A stretch of 64,000 nucleotides of DNA from Chinchilla lanigera (GCF_000276665.1 NW_004955464.1:11601532-11665531), one strand, 5' to 3'. Shown: positions 45,601 through 55,215, counted from the first letter of the stretch. Program-made: numbers and translations. The notes: generated by a model not told the origin, from the sequence alone.

Positions 45601-48600
45601 TGAGTGACCAAAATGTTATCTGATAATGCACATTTGAGAAATTCAGAGGATATGAGGTTCAGAAGAAATGAACTTGGACTAGAACCACAGAACAGGCAGC
45701 TTTTGACATAATGCTTTCTAGCTTTATTTTTTCACCCTTAGAAATTTTGTATTGACCTGATAAAGTCACATATATTTAAGGTTTCAGTGCATCATAAGAT
45801 GTGCTTTTTGAGTTTTCTAACTACTTCTGCACTTAGAGAATGACAAGAAATAAATGTTAAGCACAAAAAAGTAACAGATGGATAGTATTAGAAAAACAGG
45901 TGATTTCAGTAGTTCACATTTTAACAGTAAATATAATACAATGCCAGTGTACATATTGGCTAAATTTCTTGGCCTTACTTTGAAACCTTGTGTTTTTAAC
46001 TGCCATCTTGATATATCAGTCCCTTTGTCCTACAGTTTCTCCTTACCATTAATTCCTCAAGGGTTTAATACCTAGTTTTCTTTATATATGTTCATATTGG
46101 AGCTTCCTAAATAGAGCGAGTGACCTACTATACAATAACTATTAGGGTAGAAGTAAAGATAGGAGAGAGACAAGTAAACACATATTGAATAAAAGAAATG
46201 TGAGATGTAGTCTTGTTCCAATAAATATAGGATTGAGCCTTTTCACAGTAGTGTGAGCAGTTAGAAACTAGCCTCAGAAAAACAAGATGTCTCCCATTTT
46301 ATAATTAAATGTATTTTTTTGTGCCACTCTAGATCATCCTGAGACCATGGTAGAGTCTAAGAGAAAGATACAAGGAAGTAAGACATTGAATTAGAAATAT
46401 CACTGTTTGTTCATGTTAATGATACTTGCTACAGCAGCTCAATCATCACTATAGGGGACAGGAAGGATTGGGGGAATACTTGTGGTTTGTCTGGGTTCTG
46501 CTGCTTTTTTCTTTTTCAGGTGATAAAAGCCTACAGCTTTGCTTTAGGGGTCCGGTCACAAGGTGATATGAGAGATTCAGGATAGTTATTTATTTAGTGT
46601 GAAGTAGCTCCTAGAAAACAGTATCTTCGTCACCTAGGAAATGGGTATCTCACAGACACCTGAGCAAGGGTATATTTCCTTTACTGCTGACCCACACATG
46701 CCCCCGTCATCAGCCAAATGTTCACAGTGAATCAGATCATCTGGAGTATAATGTTCCCTTAAGGGTCCAGCTAGACACTTATCAACACTGAGCACCAAAG
46801 GTATCTCTAGTATTCACTGATTCATTCCTTCATTGCCTTTAGAAGAAACCTCCTAAGGATCAAGCACTATACGCTAAATAGGCCCTAGGAACACAGTGGA
46901 GATTGAGGTGAGGTCTTACTTTACCTTAAACCCTCTTTTATCTTTGTTTTGGGCAGAAAGAAGATAGTTCAAATTCTCAGGTATCCAAGCTACGAGAGAA
47001 GCTGCAGCTGATCAGTGCTCTCACAAACAAACCCGAGAGCAACAGGCCTCCCGAGACTGCAGACGAAGGTGAGCACTGGGCTGGCTTCTGAATATTTCAC
47101 GCAGGCTTGGGCAGCTTGCCTCCCACACAGGGAGCGGGGAAGGTGTTCCAGCAGCACTGATCGAACCAAGTGAATGATGCCTGAGTGCACTGAGATGAAG
47201 CTGATGCACTTTGCTTTCATTTAGAAAAAGCCCATTTTGTACATGATTTGTACTCTAGTCTATTAAGGGAAGAATGGGTAATGTTTAGCTGGAAATAGAC
47301 TTCTCCATGCTGTCTGCATCCAATTATAAGCAAAAACGTTACTGTTATAGTGTATATTAAAGTAGTTCTAAATGTTGTTTATGGGAGTCTTTTCATTTCT
47401 GTAAGTGCATAAAATTTACTTAAAAATAAATATTAGTCCTCCTGAAAATGATTAACATATAATGATGGGCTTATTGGGTTGGAAGGGTGCTTGGCTCTAG
47501 GTAAAGGATAGAACTAATCAATATTAGCAGATGCATTAATTTAGACTGATTTAGGCCCTGTGAGGACATAACAAAGGCACTGGACTGTTTTGACCTTGAC
47601 CCCTTCCTCCTAGAAGTATTTTTCAGTTTTGGAAAAGCAGTACAGCTACCTTGAATTCTCTTGGGTAGGAAAGAGAACTGCAGTGGGAGACCTTGTTCTA
47701 ACACAAGGCTACATAATCTTTGCTTTTACAGCAGCACTCTTTTAGCATCAGCTTGTCTGGTAGCACATTATCCTACACCAGACTTACTGTACATTACGCA
47801 GGATGTCAAAAGAGCTTTAATAGCCAAGCATTATGTTGCCACTTGGCAGTTTAAACTATTACCATCTAAATGTGTATAATACTAACTTGTACTACAGCTT
47901 GAATATCCCTAATCCAAAATATCTGGGACAGAAATTATGTCAGATTTCAGATTTTTTCTGATACTGGAATATATCTGATTTTGGAATATATCTGTGTACA
48001 TAATAAGAGGTCTTAGGGATGGTACTCAAGTCTAAACATGAAATTGACTTATGATTTATATATACCTGATGATAATTTTATATAGTACGTAGTGCACCTT
48101 CATTTTGGCTACAACCCATCATCACATGAGGTTATGTGTAAAATTTTCTACTTTTGTCATGCTCGTGCTCAAAAAGTTCAGATTTTGGAGCATTTTAGAT
48201 TTCAGATTTTTTAATTAGGGGTGCCAGACTTATACAACACACTCTAATAAGGTTGCCTCTTCAAACCTTATATACTACTGATTCATCTTCACTTGCCCAC
48301 AAATACCTATATATCTTAGTCCAAACCTTTAACTTTATATAGTAACTATGCTGCTTAATTCTCAACTGTTTCTCTTAAATTAAGTACATATGCAATTTCC
48401 CTAGAAGGTAACCTTTGATACTAGCTTAATTTGATGTTAGATTTGATTATACTAAAAGTATATGTGTTTGTTTGTTACAGGGCAAGTTCAGAGTTTCACA
48501 TCAAAGCCATCATCATTGCCAAAATTTTCACAATTTCTTGGAGACCAAATTGAGAAAGCTGCCCAACTAAGACCTATCTCCCTACCAGGAATTTCTAGCA

Positions 48601-51600
48601 TTGAAGGTAAATTTGTATAATGTAGGATAAAGATGGGAATGTTCAAATTAATGTTTTTTAACTTACAAAAAGATTCTATCTGACACTTATTGAATACTTG
48701 CTTTGGATGCTTTATGTGCATCATGTCCTATTAACCATCCTGTGAATGGAAGTATTCATGTATTATACCCATTTTACTGATAGGAAAATACCTAAGTCCA
48801 AATAGCAATTAAGTGCTTGAGCAGAATTCACTGTGAGACTGGCTGTCACAAAAGCTTGTACTCTTAACCAGTGTACCGTACCATCTCTCCACTGTTTTTC
48901 TTTAGGGCCTTCATTCATTCACTGAGTGCCTCATTAGGCCACATGCAAAGCTGTAACAATACAGTATAAGTTATAGTCTCAAATGCCTTCCTTGAGGATA
49001 TTATAGTCTAGTGTAGAAGGCATAAAAGCAAATACAATATTATCATATTAGCAAAATAAAACAAAAATTGACTTTTTCAAGTCCAAAAATGAGAGGCCCC
49101 CTTTGCTGAAAATCAGCAAAATAAACATTACTAGCAAGGATATGAGTCACAGAAAAATATGTTTCCCTTGTTTACAATAGTGTCATCTATTCATTGCAAT
49201 GTTGAAACCTCTTGATTTTCCATTTGCTAACTGCCTAGAAAAAAATCACCCATCCCTGTCTACCTCCCTTTCTCTGGATCTTCACTTTAGCCTAGATAAC
49301 ATTTTAGCAGGAAACGTTACCTCCTGGAGTAGGGCGCTACTGTGTGCTGTTACATTTTGTGTTTACCCTTGTTTAGCACTTGTCACTCTGTTGTAATTTC
49401 CTAGGGAGATAAAAAGTCTAACTTCTGTGGGTAAGGTCCTGTGTCCTAATCACTCCTAGACTCTAAGGCAGTGCCTGGTACACATGAATGTTTGTTACAT
49501 GAATGAATGAGTTACCAACAGACTACAATTAATGGTTGAAACATAAAATAGGCAAGATTTATCTCACCATCTAAATGTGATTACTTTTTTCCCTATCCCA
49601 GATTTTTTTTCCTTTCTGTTCTCTGGGTAGGGAAGAGCATTGTGTTCAAAAGCAACAAAAGTTGCCTCTTCCCACTTTCCATTATTACATCAAGAATTCT
49701 TGAAAATGAATGGGGAAATGACTATTAGATTAAGGAATAGTATGTACTTCAGACCTCCCTATAGGCCTTTGCATGACCTAAAGCAGCAATCATTTTTACT
49801 TGAACACTGCTACCAAGTATTATATAAATTCATGCCATGAAAAAAAGTTAGCTACTTGGTAGCAGGTATTGGGAAGAAGCATCTCAACCTGCCTTTCTGG
49901 CTTTCATAGAGCTTTTGAGATTTTACTAGTTTCATGCAGCCTTTGACTGAAGTGAGACTCAAGCCCTATTCAGAGGTGTTGACAAGAACTTGTTGGACTG
50001 GAACTGTTTTCCCTCTCTTCATTTTTATTCTTCCTGAGTACCAAGAAAAAGAGGCCCATTGAATCCTGAATAAATGAAGAAAAAAAAATAATTTAGGAAG
50101 TTGGTTTTTTTTTTTTAAATTAGCCCTATTGGTCTTCAGTATTAGACACTAAATCTTCTTTTGATTATAGGGCTAAAATCAAGTCCCTTTTAAATGTTAT
50201 AGACTGTTAGTAGAAATTCTCCAGTCCTACTGAATGAAATAATTGCCTTGCAAATAAAAATGACACAGGTCAAGTGGTAGTAATGCTCTCTTATCTCCCA
50301 AATTTTTGAAAACATGCAGAGAGAGGAAAAAATACAGCTCTGCTTTTTTAAAAATTGGTATATAACTCATGTACCATAACTAAGTCTTTCAAAATGCGTA
50401 ATTGAGTGGTTTTTAGTTTACTCACACAGTTGCACAACTATTGCCAGTATCCAATTCCACATTTTCATCGCCCCACAACAAAACTCTGTGCCCATTAAAC
50501 AGTCACTCCCCAGTGCATTCTGCCCCTACCCGCTGGCAACTGCTGCTCCTATAGATTTGCCTTTTGGGGATTTTTCATATAAATGAATCATACAGTATGT
50601 GAACTTGAGTATGCTTCTTTTAGCATAATGTTTTTATGGCCTACTCATGTTGTGGGTGAATAATATTCCATTGTATGTATGGACATACCACATTTTATTC
50701 ATCCATTCCTCAGTTGAATATTTGAGTTGTTTCTACTTTGAGGCTTTTGGGAACAATGCTGCTATGAATATTAGTGTTCAGGTTTTTATAGACGTTTGTT
50801 TTCATTTCCTTTGAGTACATACCTAGCAATAAAATTATTGGGTCATATTAAATCTCTTAACTTTTTGAGAAATGCCAGGGTATTTTCCAGAGTAGCTGCA
50901 CCATTTACATTCTCATCACCAATATAAGAGGCAATATACTTTGTCCATTTTCTCAGCAATATTTTTGAAAGATTAAAATAGTATCTCATCTCAGTCTTGA
51001 ATCCCTGCTCCTTGATCTGCTTAATTTCTGGATTCAGAGTGACAGTGTCACATATCAGAAAGAGCACCAGACTAGGTAAAATAAGAAAACTTGTACTCTA
51101 TATCTAGCTATGTAAGAGTTATGTAACCTACAGAAACTTTCCTTTTTGAGCTTTGGTTTTCCTATCAAAATTCAGAAAACTGAGTCTTAGGGATTGTTAC
51201 TGCTCTGTGGACTGCCAAGACGTTCCTCCGGTTTCTACTCAGCCACCCAACAAGCAGTCTCACAATATGCTGTAGTCTATCTTATAGGGTAGCTCTTACA
51301 AATAGGTCTCTGCATTCCTTTCCACCCCTTCAGCATTGAATAAAATCTGGAAAATCTAACAGAAGGCCCTGGACACAGAAAACCAATCCATGAAATTTTT
51401 TCCATGATTGTCTGGCTCTTATTCTATTTGCCAGGGGTGATGTGACACAGTAGTCTTCTCATTCTTAAAGGATCAAAAGTCAATCTTTCTAATTTAGTGA
51501 GATCTTAAACGTTGCCTTTGCAAACAAAATCTGCAAAGCAACTTTTCTTTTAGTTCTTTAAATTCACTTGAGGCTACTTTTAACTAAATTTAGCTGTATG

Positions 51601-51814
51601 TACAGACATACACGTCTTTTGTAATTCCTTTTTGACAGATCTTCAGGACTTATTCCACAAGACTGGCCAGGATGTGGACGGGAAGCTGACCTACGAGGAA
51701 ATCCGGAACTCCCTAGGTTCTGCCATACCAGAACCAAAGAATTTGAGAGCATTTGATTCCAATGGAGATGGAAGATACTCGTTCCTAGAGCTAAGAGTAG
51801 CTTTAGGTGTCTAA
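18433..51814 (+). CDS. EFCAB14: EF-hand calcium-binding domain protein 14, complete coding span (11 exons)
   Basis: Joined exons are 18433-18617, 20035-20183, 26262-26407, 35744-35842, 39412-39522, 41623-41727, 42735-42926, 44553-44639, 46957-47068, 48481-48606 and 51639-51814: 1488 nt, 495 codons plus TAA. This equals the human protein length as I remember it. All ten introns are GT-AG and the frame stays open. Visible layout: basic N terminus (1-30), acidic serine-rich patch (38-50), one membrane segment (about 74-97) just after a Cys-Cys pair (68-69), a long heptad-like region (about 100-345) with sequons at N153, N239, N256, N296, N301, N324 and N347, a linker, then paired EF-hands (about 438-495). 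Sequons lying after the membrane segment suggest type II topology with the C-terminal part lumenal or extracellular (inference). The cellular role is poorly known. The start at 18433 has A at -3, no in-frame upstream ATG, and begins MKKRKE as in the family. Confidence 0.97.
18618..20034 (+). other. EFCAB14: EFCAB14 intron 1
   Basis: 1.4 kb, mostly unassigned. A possible hAT-like end near 19460-19500 ('ggtggagaacctatga') is weak. Confidence 0.9.
20035..20183 (+). CDS. EFCAB14: EFCAB14 coding exon 2 (membrane segment)
   Basis: Acceptor 'atag' ends at 20034; donor gtaagt begins at 20184. Encodes residues 62-111: a CCKICY juxtamembrane motif, a hydrophobic stretch of about 24 residues rich in Ala, Val and Cys, then LKEDLDALKEKF, which opens the coiled coil. 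Cys68 and Cys69 next to the membrane are candidate palmitoylation sites (inference). Confidence 0.95.
20301..20399 (-). mobile_element. ID-type SINE
   Basis: Reverse ID body; perfect target duplication 'aattatacatt' at 20290-20300 and 20400-20410. Confidence 0.92.
20503..20616 (-). mobile_element. Diverged B1 SINE
   Basis: 'ttcaggctggccttgaactt', 'gtgctaggattataggcatg': an old reverse B1. Confidence 0.75.
20957..21084 (+). mobile_element. B1 SINE
   Basis: 'gccaggtgtggtagcac' to 'tgtctcaaaaag' plus an A-rich tail. Confidence 0.88.
21371..21500 (+). mobile_element. B1 SINE
   Basis: Flanked by 'agatttctc' at 21362-21370 and 21501-21509. Confidence 0.87.
22753..22873 (+). mobile_element. B1 SINE, lacks a clear A-tail
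   Basis: 'gccaggcatgggggcacatg' ... 'gaggccagcgtgggctac'. Confidence 0.83.
23745..23806 (+). mobile_element. Tail-only retroposition (A/C-rich insert between perfect duplications)
   Basis: The 14-bp 'aaacattatcttgt' occurs at 23745-23758 and 23793-23806. The 34 nt between are only A and C (caaacaaacaaa), like a SINE or LINE tail without a body. Confidence 0.7.
24154..24260 (+). mobile_element. B1 SINE, 5' shortened
   Basis: Begins about 10 nt into B1; flanks 'aactacaaaaacatt' and 'aaactataaagacatt' form a target duplication. Confidence 0.83.
26262..26407 (+). CDS. EFCAB14: EFCAB14 coding exon 3
   Basis: Acceptor 'tttag' ends at 26261; donor is gtagca at 26408. Encodes residues 112-160 (MESNQKSSFQ... 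to ...TEMNKQ). Rich in Lys, Glu, Leu and Gln with heptad character, and carries the sequon N153-I-T. It ends on a codon boundary. Confidence 0.95.
27425..27747 (+). mobile_element. MaLR LTR (MST-like)
   Basis: 'gttgaatatgtcccctaaaa', 'tcatgtgttggaaacttaat' and terminal 'aatggactaagacac' are hallmarks of MST/THE1 LTRs. Confidence 0.88.
27856..28013 (+). mobile_element. B1 SINE
   Basis: Degenerate 5' end, then 'ctgtaatcccagcag', the duplicated 'gccagcctgg..cta' block and an A-rich tail. Confidence 0.83.
28103..29010. mobile_element. Tigger/pogo-like DNA transposon fossil with TIRs
   Basis: Starts 'cagtaaaaccttagtttgtg'; the other end, read in reverse, is 'agtaaaattttggattgtaa'. A TA dinucleotide stands on each side (28101-28102, 29011-29012), as expected of Tc1/mariner-type insertion. 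Internal coding sequence is deleted and broken. A B1 sits inside. Confidence 0.82.
28797..28941 (+). mobile_element. B1 SINE nested in the Tigger-like element
   Basis: Target duplication 'aaatttattaga' (about 28787) and 'aaattattaga' (about 28943). Confidence 0.88.
29904..30012 (-). mobile_element. MaLR LTR fragment
   Basis: 'cttagtccatttaaactgtt' is the reverse of the terminal MaLR word; the fragment is truncated. Confidence 0.65.
31610..32060 (-). mobile_element. L1 3'-end remnant
   Basis: Antisense L1 words: 'catttagattgtttctagtt', 'tttgctattgcaaataaaga' and 'aatgcctgtttctttatgtc'. Confidence 0.7.
32262..32757 (-). mobile_element. MaLR-like (MLT-type) LTR remnant
   Basis: 'tcatctgttgctggattaat', 'agtggcttaaaacacaagca' and 'tttctgtaggtcaggattt' are typical antisense MLT-type words; full-length but decayed. 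Confidence 0.6.
33189..33309 (-). mobile_element. B1 SINE
   Basis: T-run then 'cctcctgcctcagcctcctg' and 'gggattacaggcatgtg'. Confidence 0.9.
34010..34206 (-). mobile_element. Dimeric SINE: B1 joined to ID
   Basis: Read on the minus strand: a B1 monomer, then 'gaggctggagaagtagctca', an ID-like unit, then an A-rich tail. One target duplication 'cccttctct.accttct' flanks the whole unit, so it moved as a dimer. Confidence 0.75.
34349..34472 (+). mobile_element. 5'-truncated B1 with intact target duplication
   Basis: Starts at 'ctcgggagattgagg', about 37 nt into B1. The 17-bp 'tatataatagggcttga' stands at 34332-34348 and 34473-34489. Confidence 0.85.
35744..35842 (+). CDS. EFCAB14: EFCAB14 coding exon 4
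   Basis: The acceptor follows a strong pyrimidine tract (ttttttccttccag); donor gtaagt at 35843. 99 nt, residues 161-193 (IFQLTSAVNHLKANVKSAAD...). Phase 0 at both ends, so skipping would keep the frame. Confidence 0.95.
36205..36295 (+). mobile_element. ID-type SINE
   Basis: 'gaccagggatatatctcagt' to 'cagtacc' plus A-tail; flanks 'tatggttgagaaa' / 'tatgattgagaaa'. Confidence 0.88.
36820..36964 (+). mobile_element. B1 SINE
   Basis: Full body with internal duplication; 'aaagttag' on both sides. Confidence 0.9.
38463..38560 (+). mobile_element. ID-type SINE, young copy
   Basis: Consensus-like ID body; 'aatactgat' duplicated at 38451 and 38562. Confidence 0.93.
38590..39400 (+). mobile_element. 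L1 3'-end remnant, interrupted by an ID
   Basis: 'actactggtgggactgtaaa', 'tttggcagtattttaaacag' and 'aacttaaatgtccctcagca' are L1 ORF2 3'-end words. Ends just before exon 5. Confidence 0.8.
38823..38928 (+). mobile_element. ID-type SINE nested in L1
   Basis: Young ID body with an A/C-rich tail; 'gctaatgatg' before and 'gctaataatg' after. Confidence 0.92.
39412..39522 (+). CDS. EFCAB14: EFCAB14 coding exon 5
   Basis: Acceptor 'ttcag' ends at 39411; donor gtaagg begins at 39523. 111 nt, residues 194-230 (SVASIGNTLNSVHLAV...), continuing the helical region. Phase 0 at both ends. Confidence 0.95.
39818..40165 (+). mobile_element. MaLR (MLT1-like) LTR remnant
   Basis: 'cccagctgagcacatttaac', 'ttgttgttttaagccttaaa' and 'cagtgacagatagctaaa' match the MLT1 3' part. 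The first 90 nt look like an antisense MLT fragment, so two pieces may be joined. Confidence 0.65.
41521..41572. repeat. Perfect 21-bp inverted repeat with a 10-nt loop
   Basis: Arms 41521-41541 and 41552-41572 pair at all 21 positions; the loop is 'ggctagaatg'. It lies in intron 5, ending 50 nt before exon 6. Confidence 0.95.
41623..41727 (+). CDS. EFCAB14: EFCAB14 coding exon 6
   Basis: Acceptor 'aacag' ends at 41622; donor gtactt, weaker than consensus, at 41728. 105 nt, residues 231-265, a Ser/Thr/Asn-rich linker with sequons N239-R-S and N256-K-T. Phase 0 at both ends. A perfect inverted repeat ends 50 nt upstream of the exon, which may matter for splicing. Confidence 0.93.
41728..42734 (+). 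other. EFCAB14: EFCAB14 intron 6
   Basis: 1.0 kb; no repeat or ORF recognised. Confidence 0.9.
42735..42926 (+). CDS. EFCAB14: EFCAB14 coding exon 7
   Basis: Acceptor 'ctag' ends at 42734; donor gtaagc at 42927. 192 nt, residues 266-329 (DILYLHNSVEEVNSAL...). Heptad-like with three sequons (N296, N301, N324). Phase 0 at both ends. Confidence 0.95.
44205..44234. repeat. Perfect 13-bp inverted repeat, 4-nt loop
   Basis: Arms 44205-44217 and 44222-44234. An alternative pairing of 'ggaaggcc' with 'ggccttcc' overlaps it. Confidence 0.9.
44327..44462 (+). mobile_element. B1 SINE, 5' part rearranged
   Basis: The right part is a clear B1 ('gcctacctgggctacatagt', 'gagatcctgtctcaaaaag'); the left part is diverged. 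Confidence 0.78.
44553..44639 (+). CDS. EFCAB14: EFCAB14 coding exon 8
   Basis: Acceptor 'tttaag' ends at 44552; donor gtaaaa at 44640. 87 nt, residues 330-358 (MGNRAATLKRESLDQVTNRT...), including sequon N347-R-T. Phase 0 at both ends. Confidence 0.94.
44766..44847 (+). mobile_element. ID-type SINE
   Basis: 'gagctggggatatagctcag' body; 'gtcagggag' duplicated on both sides. Confidence 0.9.
45110..45510 (+). mobile_element. LTR-like sequence B, sense to EFCAB14
   Basis: TATAAAAG near 45373, AATAAA at 45447-45452, then a 'gtttctgcttgc' block. The last 145 bp are related to sequence A at 341-490. A 5' boundary near 45110 is a guess. No internal genes. Confidence 0.6.
46957..47068 (+). CDS. EFCAB14: EFCAB14 coding exon 9
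   Basis: Acceptor 'ggcag' ends at 46956; donor gtgagc at 47069. 112 nt, residues 359-395 plus one base. Contains SKLREKLQLISALTNKPES, a conserved stretch of the family. Confidence 0.95.
47069..48480 (+). other. EFCAB14: EFCAB14 intron 9
   Basis: 1.4 kb; Tigger-type MITE at 47895-48231, the rest unassigned. Confidence 0.9.
47895..48231. mobile_element. Short Tigger-type MITE with TIRs
   Basis: Left end 'cagcttgaatatccctaatc' after TA; the right end read in reverse gives '..ggcacccctaattaaaaaatc'. Internal 'ccaaaatat' / 'cagattttggagcatttt' motifs are typical of this non-coding family. Confidence 0.7.
48481..48606 (+). CDS. EFCAB14: EFCAB14 coding exon 10
   Basis: Acceptor 'ttacag' ends at 48480; donor gtaaat at 48607. 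126 nt, residues 396-437 plus one base. Proline/serine-rich linker (SKPSSLPKFSQFLGD...) leading into the EF-hand domain. Confidence 0.95.
48607..51638 (+). other. EFCAB14: EFCAB14 intron 10
   Basis: 3.0 kb with MIR at about 48675-48900 (-), L2-like pieces at 48904-49030 (-) and 49190-49520 (+), and an L1 at 50345-50960. Confidence 0.9.
50345..50960 (-). mobile_element. L1 3'-end remnant
   Basis: 'aatattccattgtatgtatg', 'tcatccattcctcagttgaa' and 'caatgctgctatgaatatta' are antisense L1 3'-end words. Confidence 0.88.
51639..51814 (+). CDS. EFCAB14: EFCAB14 coding exon 11 (EF-hand pair, stop)
   Basis: Acceptor 'gacag' ends at 51638. Encodes residues 438-495 and TAA. The second EF loop is canonical (D477, N479, D481, G482, S485, E488). 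The first loop (447-458) starts with Gly instead of Asp at position 1 but keeps D449, D451, G452 and E458, so it may bind Ca2+ weakly or not at all (inference). Confidence 0.96.
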
Positions 51815-52672
51815 ATGTATCAGGCATATTTTAGAAATAGATGTACACTCTGGACAACCTAGAATCTACTTGTCTAACAAAAACAACTTTTACTTACCCG
51901 TCAGCCCTCCAGTCCTCCAAACTACTGTAGCAGACACATTGCCACCTTTTAACTTGTTTGAAAAAGGTATATAAAGTTATTTTTTTAAAAAAAAGAAAAA
52001 AATTTTACTTATAATATTCAGAAATTTATGATTTCCTGAAGCTAGTAAGATCTTACATTTTAAAATTGCCAGGAAAGAAAAATAAAGCCCCCTTTTTCTC
52101 TCTTTCCTTGTTTTGAGGGAAGGAGTCCTTATCTTTTGAAACTGGAAAATGTATATATAGAAAGAATAAGCCACCTTTTATATTTCACATAAATTTGCCT
52201 TAAAATTAGCTGCACTTTATAGAGATTCAGAAAATGTCTTTTCTTTAAAAGATAAGCCTTTCTGTTTGTAAATATTTAAAATGAATGAAAGATTGTTCAT
52301 ATTGTGTGGAAAGTAAGAAAAATTATTTTGAACAGGATGTGAACAGTGACTTGTTATTAAAAAAATCACTGATTTGATCTGGGTAGCCACTAAAACTGTG
52401 CTCCAGCTTCTCTCAGCAAGCTTCGAATGCCCCAAGGCTGCCCTGGGCTTGGGCTTTGGTTATGGGTGGGGCCTGGGCACTGTGGGGGCAGTGCTGGCCT
52501 GGGCTCAGTAGAGCTGTGGGGGATTTCTCTCACTGTTAAATGCTCCTTCAGGGTTTATGAACACAAAACCTATCCAGTGGGGAGCTACATTCCCCTTTCC
52601 CCTTGTCAAGCAAACTAAATTGTCTTCTCCTGCCCACCCTGCTACTCAGATCTATCTTAAAGCTATATTTGC

Positions 52673-52793
52673 AGCCTGGTATGGTGGCACACACCTCTCA
52701 TCCCAACACTCAGGAGGCTGAGGCAAGATTACCATGAGCTGAAGCCACTCTAGACTACATAGTGAGACCCTGTCTTTAAAAACAAACAAAAAA
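52673..52793 (+). mobile_element. B1 SINE in the EFCAB14 3' UTR
   Basis: 'gcctggtatggtggcacaca' to 'accctgtcttt' plus a CAAA tail. It would be part of the mRNA. Confidence 0.85.
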
Positions 52794-55189
52794 GTTGTAA
52801 CTGGCTCCATCCTTCAGGGCTGTCTCCATTCTGAATGGCAGGGCTCAAGTCCCTGGTCACTTTGGGTGGCCACCCAAAGCATTAGAAGAAAGCTGTACTC
52901 CTGATTTTGACCCAGAAAACCATATCCTTTGGATTTTATAAAAGAATCAGATATATTTCTTGGTGGGATGACTAAGGCCAAAAAGATAAAATGAAACATG
53001 AAATCACACTCAAGTTTCCTTACAATTTTTAGGTCTATAACAGGCAGGCCTGGAACAGCAGCCTTCACATGATGGTAACAATTTTTTTTTCCAAATCTAA
53101 TACAAGCAAGTGCAATATTTTTCCTATTAAATACTTGTGTAGATCTGACAAAAAGGCCCCTGGGCTGAAGGAGTAATACCTCCATGTCACTTAAGTTGAC
53201 TTAGACTTTCTGTGTTGTTCTGAGAAATAGTCTGAGCAACACAAAAGGAAAACTTTACAGAACTTACCTTTGATATAGATAAGTCAGGGAGAAACTAGAG
53301 AAGCTCTTGTGGCACAGACTTCTTTAGCAGAAATCATTTCCATGTAACTTTGTCCAGGTTGCCCTGTTGTCCATGGATGCACTCCATTCCCTTAAATATC
53401 TAAATACCATTTTGTCTTTACATTACATTCAAGTTGATGAATATATAACCTTATAGAACCTTAAATTGTTTCTAGAAGTCTTAAGATTTAGTTCAAGCAA
53501 GACAAAGGTTTTCCCATAAATGTGTCTGCTTATCTCATTATGGTTTATGTTTGTCTTTTTAATTTTTTCCCCTTAATGTTTCCCTTGCTCATCTATTTCA
53601 CTTTCTTGGAAGAATTAAATTATAGTTTAAAATTAGCCTGGCACTTTAGGTAACTTGAAGATAACTCTTGCTCTTCTGGCTGCCTTCCATGCCCTCCTTT
53701 CTTTTTTAATATATACACCCTTAAAGATTTTTTGTAACAACCAATAAAATTCTAGCAATAAATTGACTTACACTGCTATATTTGTATATATTGTACCATA
53801 AAGTATGTCTGTACCTGGAAGGTATTTTTTTGAAAACTGATTTATATGAAATATACTTGAGGGTAATGTAGCTTGTCCTTTTTAGTTTCAAGTTCTTATT
53901 CAAGGCAGATACTTTCAGGACACTTTAACTCCTTGTGGTATGTACTTTTCTTTTATATCCAATAGCTATCTATGGAGGTTTTGCGGGGGGTTTTTGCTTT
54001 TTGCTTTTTAGTTTCTCTTCTAAAATCCCAACTCAAGCCTGTCTCCTAGCATCACCCCAGAGCCATGTATAATGCCATTCCCTCCCCTGGCAAGTCTTCC
54101 ATAGGCATCCGTGCTGCACTCAGGCCTGTGATCTCCTTGTCACCCTGCCTGAGAAACTGCCGTATCTCCTGGACAGAGGAAGGTGTCTAGATTTCCTGTG
54201 TTCAAAGTTGAGCAGACACACTGACTTAAGAGCCTCAGTAAAAGAAAAGGGGGGAAAAAAAGAGCCTCAGAAGCCCACCACTCAGTGTTAATTAGGAATT
54301 TTCATTTTTATGTTGTCCTAACTTAGCCTGTGTCTTGTCAGCTGTAGTCAGGCCTCACCTGTCACATCTCAGCTCTGAGAAAGATTGAATAGTGGTGGTG
54401 AGTCTGGCTTTAGTGAATCCTTTTACCTTTTTAGTCTGACCATTCCTACTGCTCTAGTTTCCCAAAGCGCTGCTCCCTGATCTTTTGGTTCTGTGGCCTT
54501 GTACTATCTAGCATACTGAAAGAGGCTCCCCAGAAGTCAAAAGAGGCAAACAGCAGTATAGAAAGAGAAGAACCAAAGGAAGAGAGTACCTGGCTTCCAG
54601 ATAACTGTAGTGTTGTCTGAAGGCCAGGAAGGTGCTTGACACTCAGGAACGGGTCTGATCAGCATAGCAGAGGAGTGGACACCCTTCCCCTGCTACTGGC
54701 TGTTTTCTCTTCCTTTGTAGCTTTCTTTCTTTGCAGTTGCTGGACAGACCCCTTCAGCCCCTCTTGCTGGTCCTGCTGGTCACAGTTGAGGATTTTGACT
54801 GTAATGGGCTCATACTCTTAATAGCCTGTTGAGTTGTTTCTAGTGACAGCTTTTGTTTGCTATACACCTCATTGGCTTGCTTGAACGCCAGCTAGGTGTG
54901 TGGTACCTTCTTTCATATCCAAAGAAGAACACATTTGGGTACTCCTGAGACTATAGAGCGTGTATTTGTTATAAGAACCTAACTACCTTGTTGTTTTCTC
55001 ATATTAAGAAATGTAAATCTACTTTGTTTTAGTGAAGTTGTTTTGATAATGCACAAGCAATTTTGGTTGTGTTTAGAGAATGAATTCAAGGTTTCCATGA
55101 CTTGATTCAAGCTTTGCTTATTTCATATCGGTAATACAGCCATTTTAATTTATCTAAATAAAACATTCTTTTTTCTCTCACTGTGTCTG

Positions 55190-55195
55190 AATAAA
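55190..55195 (+). terminator. EFCAB14: Probable distal EFCAB14 poly(A) signal
   Basis: AATAAA within a short interval holding two hexamers (the other at 55157). The 3' UTR length it implies is plausible for this gene. Confidence 0.55.
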
Positions 55196-55215
55196 GCCTT
55201 CCTCACTCCCTGATT

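Larger units (their letters stand above)
44640..46956 (+). other. EFCAB14: EFCAB14 intron 8
   Basis: 2.3 kb with an ID at 44766, a sense LTR-like copy at about 45110-45510 and L2-like words at 46800-46910. Confidence 0.9.
51815..55215 (+). other. EFCAB14: EFCAB14 3' UTR
   Basis: About 3.4 kb of AT-rich sequence after the stop with no convincing ORF. Contains a B1 copy (52673-52793). AATAAA hexamers near 52080 and 53744 are possible early sites; the best distal pair is 55157-55162 and 55190-55195, followed by a GT- and T-containing stretch. Confidence 0.65.
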
